Source: Pandoraea norimbergensis
Lineage (GTDB): Bacteria; Pseudomonadota; Gammaproteobacteria; Burkholderiales; Burkholderiaceae
NCBI RefSeq assembly: GCF_001465545.3
Contig: NZ_CP013480.3
Span: forward strand, 620,001 to 684,000
Direction: 5' to 3'
Length of the DNA stretch: 64,000 bases
Part shown: piece after piece, positions 1-8,742 of the stretch
Numbering within the stretch: the stretch's first letter is position 1
How the letters are laid out: the number at the start of each line of letters is the position of its first letter
The notes under the pieces: generated by a model
Told to the model about the DNA's origin: nothing
The model's input: the letters and a program-made list of their open reading frames with translations, nothing else
Database searches by the model: none
Translations under genes and position numbers: made by a program

Positions 1-281
1 TTCCGAGCTACGCACCGGCACAGGCGGCGAGCTACTTCAAGAAGATCGAGTGTTTCTGCTTCACGCAGCAGACGCTCAGGGCCGGTGAGGCCAAGGAATT
101 CCCGGTGGTGTTCGTGGTGGACACGAAACTGCCAAAAGATGTGACGACGATTACGCTGTCCTACACTTTTTTCGATCTCGGCAAAGCCGACGCCAACCAG
201 CGTGCGGATGTGTCGAACGCCCCAGCGACGGTGCCGGGTGCGCTAACGGGCGGAAGCGGAGGCAAGGGCAGCAATGGATGA
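1..281 (+). CDS. ctaG: Cytochrome c oxidase assembly protein CtaG (C-terminal part, cut by window edge)
   Basis: This is the C-terminal 92 or so codons of a CtaG/Cox11 copper chaperone, read in frame 3 from the window edge. Family knowledge: CtaG inserts Cu(B) into subunit I of aa3-type oxidase from the periplasmic side of the inner membrane. The sequence shows the copper-binding CFCF motif (IECFCFTQQTL) near the start, followed by the beta-strand-rich region with a TLSYTFFDL block. The Gly/Ser-rich tail is not conserved in the family. The stop overlaps the next gene start by 8 bases, so translation is probably coupled. The N-terminal membrane anchor lies outside the window. Confidence 0.9.
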   Translation, partial: PSYAPAQAASYFKKIECFCFTQQTLRAGEAKEFPVVFVVDTKLPKDVTTITLSYTFFDLGKADANQRADVSNAPATVPGALTGGSGGKGSNG

Positions 282-495
282 CCTCAAGGAGGCGACCCGT
301 CGCAAGCTGTCGTTTGTCCAGACCGTGAAAGCGGTGTTCTGGTCGTTCTTCGGCGTGCGTAAGGGGCGTGATCACGACCGCGACATGGCACAGCTCAACC
401 CTGTGCATCTGATTATCGCGGGACTGATCGGGGGCATCCTGTTCGTGGTGGCGCTGGTGCTGCTGGCGAAGCTCGCCATCCGCCTCGCGACGTGA
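274..495 (+). CDS. DUF2970 family small membrane protein
   Basis: This is a 73-residue protein with an N-terminal amphipathic part (about residues 1-45) and one transmembrane segment (about 47-70). A DUF2970-type protein sits between ctaG and the subunit III gene in many betaproteobacteria. The function is unknown; position suggests a role in, or association with, aa3 oxidase assembly. It overlaps the end of ctaG by 8 bases and lies 35 bases before the next start, so it is almost certainly cotranscribed. The family assignment is from recognition of the sequence and its context. Confidence 0.8.
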   Translation: MDDLKEATRRKLSFVQTVKAVFWSFFGVRKGRDHDRDMAQLNPVHLIIAGLIGGILFVVALVLLAKLAIRLAT

Positions 496-530
496 TTCAG
501 ACAAAGAGAACCAAGCCTGGAGAGATAAGA

Positions 531-1391
531 ATGAGTGGTCAACACCAAACGGCGCCTTATTACTTCGTACCGGCGCCATCGCGCCACCCGGTCAATTGCA
601 GCATCGGCCTGCTGGTGGTGCTCGGCTCGGCCGCCGCGTGGGTCAACGGGCTGCCGTGGGCCCCGTGGACGGCGCTGGCTGGTCTGCTGTGGGTGCTGTG
701 GGTCTTGCGCTCGTGGTTCGGCGATTCGATCGCCGAGTCGGAGGGCGGGCTTTACAGCAAGCGCATCGACGTCTCGTATCGCTGGGGGATGAGCTGGTTC
801 ATCTTCTCCGAGGTGATGTTCTTCGCCGCGTTTTTTGGCGCGTTGTTCTATGCGCGCACGCTGGCGATGCCGTGGCTCGGCGATCTCGACAACAAGCTGC
901 TCTGGCCCGACTTCACCGCTGTGTGGCCGAACGCCGGCCCGGCCGGTGTGGTCGATGCGTTCGAAACGATGGGCCCGTGGCCGATCCCGACGCTCAACAC
1001 GGCACTGCTGCTGACCTCGGGCGTTACGCTCACGATTTCACACCATGCCTTGCGTGCGAACCATCGTGGCAGCGCAATTTTCTGGCTGTTCGCCACGGTC
1101 GTGCTGGGCTTCGTGTTCCTGGGCTTCCAGGCGTATGAGTATCACCACGCCTACACCGAGCTGAACCTGAAGCTGACCTCGGGCGTGTATGGCTCGACGT
1201 TCTTCCTGCTCACGGGTTTCCACGGCTTCCACGTGATGCTGGGCGCGATCATGCTCTCCGTCATGCTGATTCGCCTGATCAAGGGGCACTTCACGCCGGA
1301 GCATCACTTCGGCTTCGAAGGCGCCGCTTGGTACTGGCACTTTGTGGACGTAGTGTGGCTGGGTCTCTACGTCGTGGTGTACTGGCTCTGA
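531..1391 (+). CDS. ctaE: Cytochrome c oxidase subunit III
   Basis: This is a 286-residue integral membrane protein with about seven transmembrane segments, the usual size for subunit III of aa3-type cytochrome c oxidase. It does not bind the redox metals but stabilises the subunit I active site and proton uptake. Family features visible are the N-terminal YYFVPAPSRHP, the SEVMFFAAFFGALFYAR helix and the C-terminal WYWHFVDVVWLGLYVVVYWL end. The ATG at 531 is chosen because GGAGAG lies a few bases upstream and the N terminus matches the family; an in-frame ATG at 492 would add 13 unlikely residues. Confidence 0.97.
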   Translation: MSGQHQTAPYYFVPAPSRHPVNCSIGLLVVLGSAAAWVNGLPWAPWTALAGLLWVLWVLRSWFGDSIAESEGGLYSKRIDVSYRWGMSWFIFSEVMFFAAFFGALFYARTLAMPWLGDLDNKLLWPDFTAVWPNAGPAGVVDAFETMGPWPIPTLNTALLLTSGVTLTISHHALRANHRGSAIFWLFATVVLGFVFLGFQAYEYHHAYTELNLKLTSGVYGSTFFLLTGFHGFHVMLGAIMLSVMLIRLIKGHFTPEHHFGFEGAAWYWHFVDVVWLGLYVVVYWL

Positions 1392-1433
1392 TGGTTTAAC
1401 GCCGTATCGAAATCGCGTATCGATCGGTGTGAC

Positions 1434-1459
1434 ACGCCGCCGGATTCCGGCGGCGTTTC
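1434..1459 (+). terminator. Rho-independent terminator after ctaE
   Basis: A GC-rich inverted repeat, ACGCCGCCGG then CCGGCGGCGT around a very short loop, is followed by TTT. It lies 43 bases after the ctaE stop. The T tract is short, so termination may be partial. From 1460 to 1662 I see nothing coding. Confidence 0.65.
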
Positions 1460-1662
1460 TGTTTATAGCGTTCGCGAAGTGAGAATGCGTCAGGACGCCG
1501 CTGAGAATGCGGCCATATGTCGCAGCAATGCGTGAGGGACGGGCCGGGGCGTCGACGCGCGCCGCGACGAACGTTCGGAGAACGTGACTGCGCTCAGGGT
1601 TCGAACGGCACGACTGGTAGGCGATGGGTGCGGCGATTTGCCGCAGGGCTTGCGCGCGGGAC

Positions 1663-1866
1663 TCAGTATCGTATGCCCGTGCTGTGAATCCAGCCCATCC
1701 AGTTAGCAAACAGGATGAGCAGAAACAGCGTCACCGACAGGCCGACGCGCACCATGAGTGAATGGACGGTGCGATTGGATCGGCCCTTGTCCCGCATCAT
1801 GAAAAACAATGCGGACGCCAGACTGCCGAGAATCAAGATGAAGGCGATGGCAACGAGAATGCGCAT
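1663..1866 (-). CDS. Twin transmembrane protein, DUF2909 family
   Basis: This is a 67-residue protein made almost entirely of two hydrophobic helices (about residues 3-23 and 42-62) joined by a short basic loop (RDKGRSNRTVH). This is the layout of DUF2909 twin-transmembrane proteins found next to SURF1 genes in betaproteobacteria. The function is unknown. It is encoded opposite to its neighbours, between ctaE and the SURF1 gene, so it has its own promoter or is a small independent unit. The location implies a link with oxidase assembly but nothing in the sequence proves it. Confidence 0.75.
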   Translation of the reverse strand: MRILVAIAFILILGSLASALFFMMRDKGRSNRTVHSLMVRVGLSVTLFLLILFANWMGWIHSTGIRY

Positions 1867-1975
1867 GATCGGCTGGATGACGGGAATGCGTCATTATCGG
1901 GCAACGAGCCCCGGCTGGCACGCTGCAATGCAGTGTGCGCGAGGGCTCTCACGCGCTGCCAGACAAGGAACGTAA

Positions 1976-2737
1976 GTGTTGAAAACCCTTTTTCGCGGCA
2001 TGCGGCCAGTGCCGACGCTGTTGATCGTGCTGGGCGTGGCGCTGACCGCTGCGCTGGGCGTGTGGCAATACGGCCGCGCCCATCTGCGGCTGGACCGTCA
2101 GGCGCAGATCGAACAGGCTGAGCATGCGCCGGTGATCGAGCTAGCGCGTGGCCCGAACGCGCGCGCTTATGCGTTGTCCGACGTCGCCAACCGGCGCGTT
2201 CGCGTGACCGGGCATTTCCTCCAGAATCGTGTCGTGTATCTGGATAACCGTCCGCGCAACGAACTCCCGGGGTTCTATGTGGTGATGGCGTTGCAGGTGA
2301 CGCCGGAGCGCGTCGTGCTCGTGAACCGTGGCTGGCTGCCGCGCGACTTGCGCGATCGCGCCGCCATCATGCCGTACCCCACACCTGCGGGCGACGTGAC
2401 GATCGAGGGTCTGGCCCAGCCCGATCCGTCGCGCGCTTTCGAACTGGGGCATGGCGGTTCGGCGGCAGGGCTGATGATCCGGCAGAATCTCGACGCGGGT
2501 GACTACGCACGCGAAACCGGTTTGCCGTTGCAGCCGTTCGTGATCATGCAGACGAACGACACGGGCGATCATCTGCTGCGCGACTGGCCGGCGCCGGCAA
2601 GCGGCGCAGATCGCAACTATGGTTATATGGCGCAGTGGTTCGGCATGTCGCTGATCCTCGCGTTGTTGGGGCTGCGCATGGCATACAAGCGCGGCCGTCG
2701 GCTGGCAAACCCAGCGCAGAACATGAGGCGGATATGA
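1976..2737 (+). CDS. SURF1 family cytochrome oxidase biogenesis protein
   Basis: This is a 253-residue protein with the SURF1/Shy1 layout: an N-terminal transmembrane helix (about 12-30), a periplasmic domain, and a C-terminal helix (about 215-235). SURF1 proteins assist heme a insertion into subunit I. Visible family features are WQYGRAHLRLDRQ after the first helix, VYLDNRPRNELPGFYV, VNRGWLPRD and the late NYGYMAQWFGMS stretch. The GTG start at 1976 is preceded by AAGGAA at a good distance. Its stop overlaps the start of the next gene (ATATGA), indicating translational coupling. Confidence 0.93.
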   Translation: MLKTLFRGMRPVPTLLIVLGVALTAALGVWQYGRAHLRLDRQAQIEQAEHAPVIELARGPNARAYALSDVANRRVRVTGHFLQNRVVYLDNRPRNELPGFYVVMALQVTPERVVLVNRGWLPRDLRDRAAIMPYPTPAGDVTIEGLAQPDPSRAFELGHGGSAAGLMIRQNLDAGDYARETGLPLQPFVIMQTNDTGDHLLRDWPAPASGADRNYGYMAQWFGMSLILALLGLRMAYKRGRRLANPAQNMRRI

Positions 2738-3378
2738 GTGCAGATGTGACCAGCGGGCAGGCCAAATCCGCACCCTCGACACCGGCGGTCGACCCGGTGC
2801 AACGCCGCAAGGCGCGGCGTATGCTGGTGCTGCTGTTTGCCGTGTGCGCGGCACCGGCCGTGGCGGCTTACCTGATGTATTTCGTGTTCAAGCCGCAGGG
2901 CGGCACGTCGTCGTACGGCAAGTTGATCGAACCGCAACGTCCGCTGCCTGCGCTGGTGGTTCGCGACGACGAAACCAACGAGACCCTGCCGCTGACGTCT
3001 CTCAAGGGCAAGTGGCTGCTGATCAGCGCGGACACGGCCGCGTGCGATGAGAATTGTGTGAGCAAGCTCTTCTACATGCGGCAGATCCGCGTGTTGCAGG
3101 GCAACGAGCGCACACGAGTGGAAACGATCTGGCTGGTGACGGACGACAACGCCGTCTCGGACAAGCTCGACACGGCCTACGAAAACACGCGCCGTTTGCG
3201 CGCCGACCCGGTGGCACTGGCCAACTGGCTGCCGACGCAAGAGGGCACCGGCCTGCGCGATCACATCTATCTGGTCGACCCGCTGGGCAACCTGATGATG
3301 GCGTTCCCCAAGAGTCCCGACCCGGGCCGCATCAAGAGCGACCTGACGCGACTGCTGAAGTGGTCGGGTACGGGTTGA
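2734..3378 (+). CDS. Membrane-anchored SCO-like thioredoxin-fold protein (cytochrome oxidase locus)
   Basis: This 214-residue protein is usually left as a hypothetical cytochrome oxidase-associated transmembrane protein. It has one N-terminal membrane anchor (about 29-53) and a periplasmic domain. I see a CxxxC pair (Cys104 and Cys108 in AACDENCVSK), and later His177 in LRDHIYLVDPLGNL. That arrangement parallels the copper-binding CxxxC...His of the true SCO protein at 5775 (Cys75, Cys79, His165). It is therefore plausibly a divergent SCO/thioredoxin relative that handles copper or thiols in oxidase assembly; this is inference. The ATG at 2734 overlaps the SURF1 stop. Confidence 0.8.
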   Translation: MSADVTSGQAKSAPSTPAVDPVQRRKARRMLVLLFAVCAAPAVAAYLMYFVFKPQGGTSSYGKLIEPQRPLPALVVRDDETNETLPLTSLKGKWLLISADTAACDENCVSKLFYMRQIRVLQGNERTRVETIWLVTDDNAVSDKLDTAYENTRRLRADPVALANWLPTQEGTGLRDHIYLVDPLGNLMMAFPKSPDPGRIKSDLTRLLKWSGTG

Positions 3379-3475
3379 TTGGGGCCAAGGCAAGGGCAAG
3401 GGCGGTCGCTGACCGCATGACGGAAATTCGGCCGCGAGCACGCGCCGGACATGACGAAGGATTGACGTAAAACCG

Positions 3476-4747
3476 ATGCTTTACCTTTTGGAACTGGGCT
3501 TCATCGGCCTGTGTATCGCGGTGCTGCCGCTGGGCTGGGTGCTGCTGCGCCGCGACGCCGACAAGTACCGCAAACTGGCTTGGGTGACGACCTTTCTCAC
3601 GCTGGACCTGATCATGTTCGGCGGTTTCACGCGCCTGACGGATTCGGGGCTTGGCTGTCCCGACTGGCCGGGCTGCTACGGCACGTCGTCGCCGTTTGCG
3701 GCGCATGCCGACATTCACGCGGCGCAGTTGATGCTGCCGACCGGGCCGGTGACGTTCGTCAAGGCGTGGATCGAGATGATCCACCGGTATTTCGCCATGG
3801 CAGTGGGCGTGCTGATCATCGTGCTGATGGTGATGGCCTGGACGAAATGGCTGAAAGCGCGGGGACGCCGCGACGTGGCGGCGCAAGGAACGGCGCAAGG
3901 AACAGCACAAGGACGGGCAGGTCGGGTGCCGGTGCAGTCGCCGTGGCTCGCCACGTGGCTATTTGTTCTCGTGTGCGTGCAGGGTGCATTCGGCGCCTGG
4001 ACGGTCACGATGAAGCTCCAGCCGGTGATCGTCACGACGCACCTGATGCTGGCGCTCACTTTGCTGGGCTCGCTGGCGTGGCTCGCGTCGAGTCAAGTAC
4101 CGGCGTCACCGGGGTCGTCCATCGCGGCTGATCCCAGTGCGTTGCGCTGGCGCTGGGCGGCGCTGATCGGGCTGGCGTTGCTGGTGTTCCAGATTGCGCT
4201 GGGTGGCTGGGTGAGTACCAACTACGCCGTGCTCGCCTGCACTGACTTCCCAACGTGTCAAGGTCAGTGGGTGCCGTCGATGGATTTCCACAATGGCTTC
4301 AAGCTCTGGCGCGAGCTGGGCAAGACGGCCGGTGGCGAGGTGATTCCGATGGACGCCCTCGTCGCGATTCACTGGGCGCACCGGACGTTCGCGGTGATCG
4401 TGGTGCTTTATCTGGGCTGGCTGGCGACGCGCCTGCGACGACATGCCGCGCTACGGCGGCCCGCAACTCTGGTATTTATGCTTGTCCTCGTGCAGTTTGC
4501 GACGGGGCTGTCGAACATCGTTTTCCAGTGGCCGTTGCTGAACGCCATTGCGCACAACGGTGGTGCGGCGGTCCTGCTGCTATTGCTTGTTATGTTAAAC
4601 TACCGCATTCGCGCCGCCCGGGCGGCGTCTGTTTCGGCCGATCTGAGTCCCCTGGATCAATCTGCCGATCCCGCCCGCCAGAAGCCCCTCCCCGCAGCGG
4701 AGCCGGCTGCCGCACCACTCGCTGGCGCCCCGACTGGCTCGGCGTAG
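3476..4747 (+). CDS. ctaA: Heme A synthase (COX15/CtaA family)
   Basis: This 423-residue polytopic membrane protein converts heme O to heme A by oxidising the C8 methyl group. About eight transmembrane helices are visible in two homologous four-helix halves. Conserved features include the cysteine pair in GLGCPDWPGCYG, a second pair in ACTDFPTCQGQW, and the heme-ligand histidines in MIHRYFAM, THLMLAL, AIHWAHRTF and AIAHNGGAA. The insert near residues 130-155 (repeated GTAQGTAQG) and the low-complexity C-terminal tail (about 385-423) are probably lineage-specific. It precedes ctaB, the preceding step, by 18 bases. Confidence 0.95.
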   Translation: MLYLLELGFIGLCIAVLPLGWVLLRRDADKYRKLAWVTTFLTLDLIMFGGFTRLTDSGLGCPDWPGCYGTSSPFAAHADIHAAQLMLPTGPVTFVKAWIEMIHRYFAMAVGVLIIVLMVMAWTKWLKARGRRDVAAQGTAQGTAQGRAGRVPVQSPWLATWLFVLVCVQGAFGAWTVTMKLQPVIVTTHLMLALTLLGSLAWLASSQVPASPGSSIAADPSALRWRWAALIGLALLVFQIALGGWVSTNYAVLACTDFPTCQGQWVPSMDFHNGFKLWRELGKTAGGEVIPMDALVAIHWAHRTFAVIVVLYLGWLATRLRRHAALRRPATLVFMLVLVQFATGLSNIVFQWPLLNAIAHNGGAAVLLLLLVMLNYRIRAARAASVSADLSPLDQSADPARQKPLPAAEPAAAPLAGAPTGSA

Positions 4748-4765
4748 CGCATTGCCTCTGAGTGT

Positions 4766-5671
4766 ATGAAAAGCACGACCCTTCCCCATCCGCCGTCTAG
4801 CCGTATCGCACAATACTGGGCGTTGACCAAGCCCCGTGTGACGCAGCTCGCCGTGTTCTGCGCCGTCATCGGCATGTTCCTGTCCACGCGCGGAATGGTG
4901 CCGTGGCAGGTGCTGATTGGCGGCACCATCGGTATCTGGCTGCTTGCCGGTTCCGCTTTCGCCGTGAACTGCCTGATCGAGCAACGCGTCGACGCGCTCA
5001 TGCGCCGCACTGCTTGGCGCCCATCCGCCCGGGGCGAAATCGCACCGTGGCAGATCATCGTCTTCTCGACGATTCTGGGTGCTGCCGGCATGGTGGTGCT
5101 CTACACGTACACCAACGCGCTCACGATGTGGCTCACGCTCGGCACCTTTGTCGGCTACGCCCTCATCTACACCATCATCCTGAAGCCCTCGACGCCGCAG
5201 AACATCGTGATCGGCGGTGCTGCGGGGGCGATGCCGCCGGCCCTCGGCTGGGCCGCTGTAACCGGCGCCGTGCCGGCCGATGCGTGGATTCTGGTGCTCA
5301 TCATTTTCGTCTGGACGCCGCCGCACTTCTGGGCGCTCGCGCTCTATCGCCGTCAGGACTATGTGAATTCCGGCCTGCCGATGCTGCCGAATACGCACGG
5401 CGAAAAGTACACGCGTCTTCAGATTCTGCTCTATAGCGTGGTGCTGTTTGCCGTCTCGCTGCTGCCGTTTGCACATCGCATGAGCGGTTATCTGTATCTG
5501 GCTTCGGCGGTGGTGCTCTCGGGCATCTTCCTGGGCTACGCGATCAAGTTGTGGCGCAACTATTCCGATGCGCTCTCGCGCTCGATGTTCCGCTATTCGA
5601 TCGTCTATCTCTCGCTGCTGTTCGCAGCGTTGCTGATCGATCACTACGTGCAGATCTATTTGCTCGGCTGA
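4766..5671 (+). CDS. ctaB: Protoheme IX farnesyltransferase (heme O synthase)
   Basis: This 301-residue UbiA-superfamily prenyltransferase adds a farnesyl group to heme B to give heme O. It has about nine transmembrane helices. The start [12 protein letters not shown] and the [19 protein letters not shown] motif are characteristic of CtaB/CyoE, as are [17 protein letters not shown] and [10 protein letters not shown] in the second conserved loop. The length matches the family. It follows ctaA closely and precedes the SCO gene, so heme A synthesis and copper delivery are in one operon. Confidence 0.97.
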   Translation: MKSTTLPHPPSSRIAQYWALTKPRVTQLAVFCAVIGMFLSTRGMVPWQVLIGGTIGIWLLAGSAFAVNCLIEQRVDALMRRTAWRPSARGEIAPWQIIVFSTILGAAGMVVLYTYTNALTMWLTLGTFVGYALIYTIILKPSTPQNIVIGGAAGAMPPALGWAAVTGAVPADAWILVLIIFVWTPPHFWALALYRRQDYVNSGLPMLPNTHGEKYTRLQILLYSVVLFAVSLLPFAHRMSGYLYLASAVVLSGIFLGYAIKLWRNYSDALSRSMFRYSIVYLSLLFAALLIDHYVQIYLLG

Positions 5672-5774
5672 TGGTCTGATGAAGACGAAGACAGGCGCGT
5701 TACGGTTTTTGCTGCCGGCGCGCCTGTTGTCATTTCAGGCCATGCCGTTTCCTTTGTTTCGGGGTCATTTCTTC

Positions 5775-6377
5775 ATGAAGCTTGCTGTCATCTGGTTGCG
5801 CCGCGCGATGTTTCTGATGGGGCTTACCGTTTTGCTCGCCGCCTGCGGCAAGGACGGTCCGACGTTCCAGAGTCTCGATATCACCGGTAACAAGGAGTTC
5901 GCGCAGGACTTCTCGTTGCTCGATCCGCAGGGCAAGACGCGCACGCTCGCCGATTACAAGGGTAAGGCGGTGGTGATGTTCTTCGGCTACACGCATTGCC
6001 CGGATGTGTGCCCGACCACGATGGCCGAACTCAATCAGGTGATGCAGAAGCTCGGCCCGGACGCGCAGAACGTGCAAGTGCTCTTTGTGACCGTCGATCC
6101 GCAGCGCGACACGGCGGAATTGATGGGGCAGTACGTGCCTGCCTTCAACCCGGCGTTCGTGGGGCTGCGTCCGGCTGACGATGCGGCGCTGAAACAAGTG
6201 ACGAAGTCGTTCCGCGTGGTGGTCAACAAGGTGGAAGGCTCGACGCCCACCAACTACACCATCGACCATACCGCCGGCATCTATGTCTTCGACCCGAAGG
6301 GGCAACTGCGTCTGTTCATGCGTCCGGACGAGCCGGTCGACGCGATGGCGCAGGATCTGAAGACGCTGCTGAGCTAA
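5775..6377 (+). CDS. SCO1/SenC family copper chaperone lipoprotein
   Basis: This is a 200-residue periplasmic thioredoxin-fold protein that delivers copper to the Cu(A) site of cytochrome c oxidase. The proposed start gives a lipoprotein signal peptide ending in the lipobox LAAC (Cys24). The copper ligands Cys75 and Cys79 lie in GYTHCPDVCPT and the third ligand is His165 in TIDHTAGIYVFDP. In-frame ATGs at 5679 and 5742 would put a hydrophilic extension before the signal peptide and are less likely. It is the last gene of the oxidase biogenesis block and is followed by a clear terminator. Confidence 0.93.
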   Translation: MKLAVIWLRRAMFLMGLTVLLAACGKDGPTFQSLDITGNKEFAQDFSLLDPQGKTRTLADYKGKAVVMFFGYTHCPDVCPTTMAELNQVMQKLGPDAQNVQVLFVTVDPQRDTAELMGQYVPAFNPAFVGLRPADDAALKQVTKSFRVVVNKVEGSTPTNYTIDHTAGIYVFDPKGQLRLFMRPDEPVDAMAQDLKTLLS

Positions 6378-6414
6378 GCGCAGCGACTCGGGCATCTCCC
6401 GATTCGCGAAAGAG

Positions 6415-6441
6415 AAAGGGCGGCCTCGAGCCGCCCTTTTT
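6415..6441 (+). terminator. Rho-independent terminator after the SCO gene
   Basis: A perfect 10-base inverted repeat (AAAGGGCGGC / GCCGCCCTTT, 5-base loop) ends in a run of five T on the plus strand. It closes the ctaA-ctaB-SCO transcript. Confidence 0.88.
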
Positions 6442-6468
6442 GCGTCTATCGTCAGTCCTGCGATGGTG

Positions 6469-7311
6469 TCACTCGGATGCTGGATGCAGCGTCTCATTGC
6501 GTCGCCGCGCATTGGCCGCGATCAGTTCGCGATGCGTGTGGAAGAAGCTGTGCGAAACCGCGGTGTCGCGCCGGGCTTCCAGCCACGTTTCGAATTCTGG
6601 TGTGAGTTGCGTGGAAACGGAGCGCACCACGTCACCCCCGTGCCACCAGTCGTCGGAATCGCACTGCCAGAACGGCGAGCGCTGACGCCGGCCGTCGATG
6701 TCGTTGGTACGGATGAGCAGATCCAGTGCATGGCGGCTGGCCTGAAACGCGGGCGAATCGGCATCCAGACTCGCGGTGGCATCGAGTAGCGTTCGCGGGA
6801 TGGTGCCGTCGGCGGGGACGGCGCCTTCCTGTGGCGCACGGCCGGGCGCGTAGAAGAGCGAGACCGTCCGGCGGATGGGGTCGAAGACGACCGGCACGCT
6901 GGTCGGGTGCGCGAACAACTGAAGCACACGTAGCGACAGGATCAGCGAGTCATTATTCAGTCCGTCTGGGGATTGCAGGGCGATGTGATCAAACCAGTCG
7001 CGAAGCGTTGGCGTGGCCTGAATGCGCCGCTGCAATTCGCCAGCGGGACATTGACTCAGGCGTGCGACAAGATCGGTGGCACCCTCGGGTGGCATGCCGG
7101 TATTGATCAGGTGTTCGGCCCGCAGCGCCGCATACGGCATGTCGAGAACCAGCTTCAGGCAGGAGAGTTGAGACGGCGTGCGGTTCAGAATCGGCGTGCC
7201 TCGTTGGCTGCGAGCCACGTGGTCGAGATACTCGAACGAGGGAGCGGCCTTGAGTCGCTGGCACACATCGCAGCGCTTGGAAGCTGCAATAGTGGAAGGT
7301 GTCGGGAGCAT
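6469..7311 (-). CDS. Uncharacterised 280-residue protein
   Basis: I do not recognise this protein. It is soluble by appearance, with no signal peptide or membrane helix. The N terminus contains CDVCQRL, a lone CxxC pair. The middle has a leucine-rich stretch (LNNDSLILSLRVLQLFAHP) followed by a beta-like segment (VPVVFDPIRRTVSLFYAPG), and the C-terminal third is rich in Trp and charged residues (PFWQCDSDDWWHGGD). The ATG at 7311 is preferred over an in-frame ATG at 7323 because GAGG precedes it at a suitable distance. It stands alone between the SCO terminator and the cyd terminator and faces the SCO gene, so context gives no function. Codon use looks like that of the neighbours. Confidence 0.7.
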   Translation of the reverse strand: MLPTPSTIAASKRCDVCQRLKAAPSFEYLDHVARSQRGTPILNRTPSQLSCLKLVLDMPYAALRAEHLINTGMPPEGATDLVARLSQCPAGELQRRIQATPTLRDWFDHIALQSPDGLNNDSLILSLRVLQLFAHPTSVPVVFDPIRRTVSLFYAPGRAPQEGAVPADGTIPRTLLDATASLDADSPAFQASRHALDLLIRTNDIDGRRQRSPFWQCDSDDWWHGGDVVRSVSTQLTPEFETWLEARRDTAVSHSFFHTHRELIAANARRRNETLHPASE

Positions 7312-7414
7312 GGCAAACCTCATCGGGAACGTCAGGGAGGCGCCACGGTACTGCGTGTGCTTCGTTCAGGCTTGGCCGCCAGACCGGCAATTTCACTCTT
7401 TGGGCCGCACCATG

Positions 7415-7440
7415 AAAAAACGCGCCCCGAGGGGCGCGTT
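7415..7440 (-). terminator. Terminator of the cytochrome bd operon
   Basis: Read on the minus strand, a perfect inverted repeat AACGCGCCCC / GGGGCGCGTT with a two-base centre is followed by six T. It lies just beyond the cydX stop. No gene is visible between it and the start of the 280-residue protein. Confidence 0.88.
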
Positions 7441-7446
7441 CGACGT

Positions 7447-7563
7447 TCAGCTGCCTTCCTGACTGCGCCGTTCGAGATCGTCATGTGCTTCGAACCACAT
7501 CACGTTGATGATGCCGAACGCGAGCGCGAGGCCAAGGCCGAGAACCCAAGAGAAATACCACAT
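7447..7563 (-). CDS. cydX: Cytochrome bd oxidase small subunit CydX
   Basis: This is a 38-residue protein, too short for usual ORF cut-offs. The N terminus MWYFSWVLGLGLALAFGIIN is the classic CydX/YbgT single membrane helix, followed by VMWFEAHDDLERR. CydX is needed for stability and activity of the bd-I oxidase in the inner membrane. The ATG at 7563 has AAGGAG eight bases upstream on the minus strand. It follows cydB by 15 bases, the normal order cydA-cydB-cydX. Confidence 0.93.
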   Translation of the reverse strand: MWYFSWVLGLGLALAFGIINVMWFEAHDDLERRSQEGS

Positions 7564-7578
7564 GTCGCAGCTCCTTGA

Positions 7579-8721
7579 TCAGTACATCGTGTGCGGGTTT
7601 TCGTTGACCTCGTCGATCGTCACGCGACCGCGAACCACGCGGTACACCCAGCCGGTGTAAGCGAGCACGATCGGCAGGAAGACAACGACGGCGATCAACA
7701 TGATTTGCAGCGTGAGCTGGCTCGAACTGGCATCCCAGAGCGTGAGGCTGCTGCCCGGCGCCGTGGACGACGGCATCACGAACGGGAACATCGAGAAGCC
7801 CGCGGTGAGAATGATGCCGGCCATCATCAGCCCGGTGATCACGAACGTCCACGCGTAGGCACGGCTGGTGGCGAGCAACGCCGCGAGCAACGCACACAGG
7901 CAGGCGACCACGGGCGCCGCGATCATCCACGGATATGTGTGGTAGTTGGTGAGCCAAAGGCCGGGGCCGGTGGTGACCTGCTTCATCAGCGGGTTGGCCG
8001 GTGCGCCGGTCGAGGCCATCTGCGTGATGGCGAAGCCGTCGACATGCGTGGCGACGAGCACCCCTGCGACGAGGAACAGCAACAACGTGCCCAGTGCCGT
8101 CATCCGCATGATGCGGCCCGCGCGCTCGGCCACCAGCGGATCTGCCTTCATGCGCAGGTGGGCCGCGCCGTGCGTGACCAGCATGAGGACGCTGACCAGA
8201 CCGCACAGCAGCGCGAACGGGTTGAGCAATGCCCAGAACGAGCCCGTGTACGTGGAGCGCAGCGTGTTGTCGTACGAGAACGGCAGGCCAAGCAACAGGT
8301 TGCCGAACGCCACGCCGAACACCAACGACGGCACGACGCTGCCGACGAACAGCGCCCAGTCCCACGACGTACGCCAGCGTGCGCTCGGCAACTTATTCCG
8401 ATAGTCGAAGCCGACCGGCCGCAGGAACAACGCGAAGAGCACGAGCAGCAGGGCCCAGTAGAGCCCCGAGAACGCTGCGGCATACACCAGCGGCCACGCG
8501 GCAAACATCGCGCCGCCTGCCGTCACGAACCAGACCTGATTGCCTTCCCAAGTGGGGGCAACGGTGTTGATGATGACGCGGCGCTCTGCGTCGGTTTTGC
8601 CAAGGAAGGGCAGCAGTGTGCCGGTGCCCATGTCGAAGCCGTCGAAGAAGGCAAAGCCGATCAGCAGCACGCCGATGAGCACCCACCAGATCAGCTTGAG
8701 TACGGTGTAATCGATCATCAT
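7579..8721 (-). CDS. cydB: Cytochrome d ubiquinol oxidase subunit II
   Basis: This 380-residue polytopic membrane protein is the second large subunit of the cytochrome bd quinol oxidase. The start is an ATGATG pair (8721 or 8718) behind AGGGAGA. Family features visible are the first helix [21 protein letters not shown], then [19 protein letters not shown] and [14 protein letters not shown]. CydB holds no heme in most family members but is essential for assembly. It follows cydA by 21 bases and precedes cydX. Confidence 0.96.
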   Translation of the reverse strand: MMIDYTVLKLIWWVLIGVLLIGFAFFDGFDMGTGTLLPFLGKTDAERRVIINTVAPTWEGNQVWFVTAGGAMFAAWPLVYAAAFSGLYWALLLVLFALFLRPVGFDYRNKLPSARWRTSWDWALFVGSVVPSLVFGVAFGNLLLGLPFSYDNTLRSTYTGSFWALLNPFALLCGLVSVLMLVTHGAAHLRMKADPLVAERAGRIMRMTALGTLLLFLVAGVLVATHVDGFAITQMASTGAPANPLMKQVTTGPGLWLTNYHTYPWMIAAPVVACLCALLAALLATSRAYAWTFVITGLMMAGIILTAGFSMFPFVMPSSTAPGSSLTLWDASSSQLTLQIMLIAVVVFLPIVLAYTGWVYRVVRGRVTIDEVNENPHTMY

Positions 8722-8742
8722 GATGTGGTTTCTCCCTGACGA

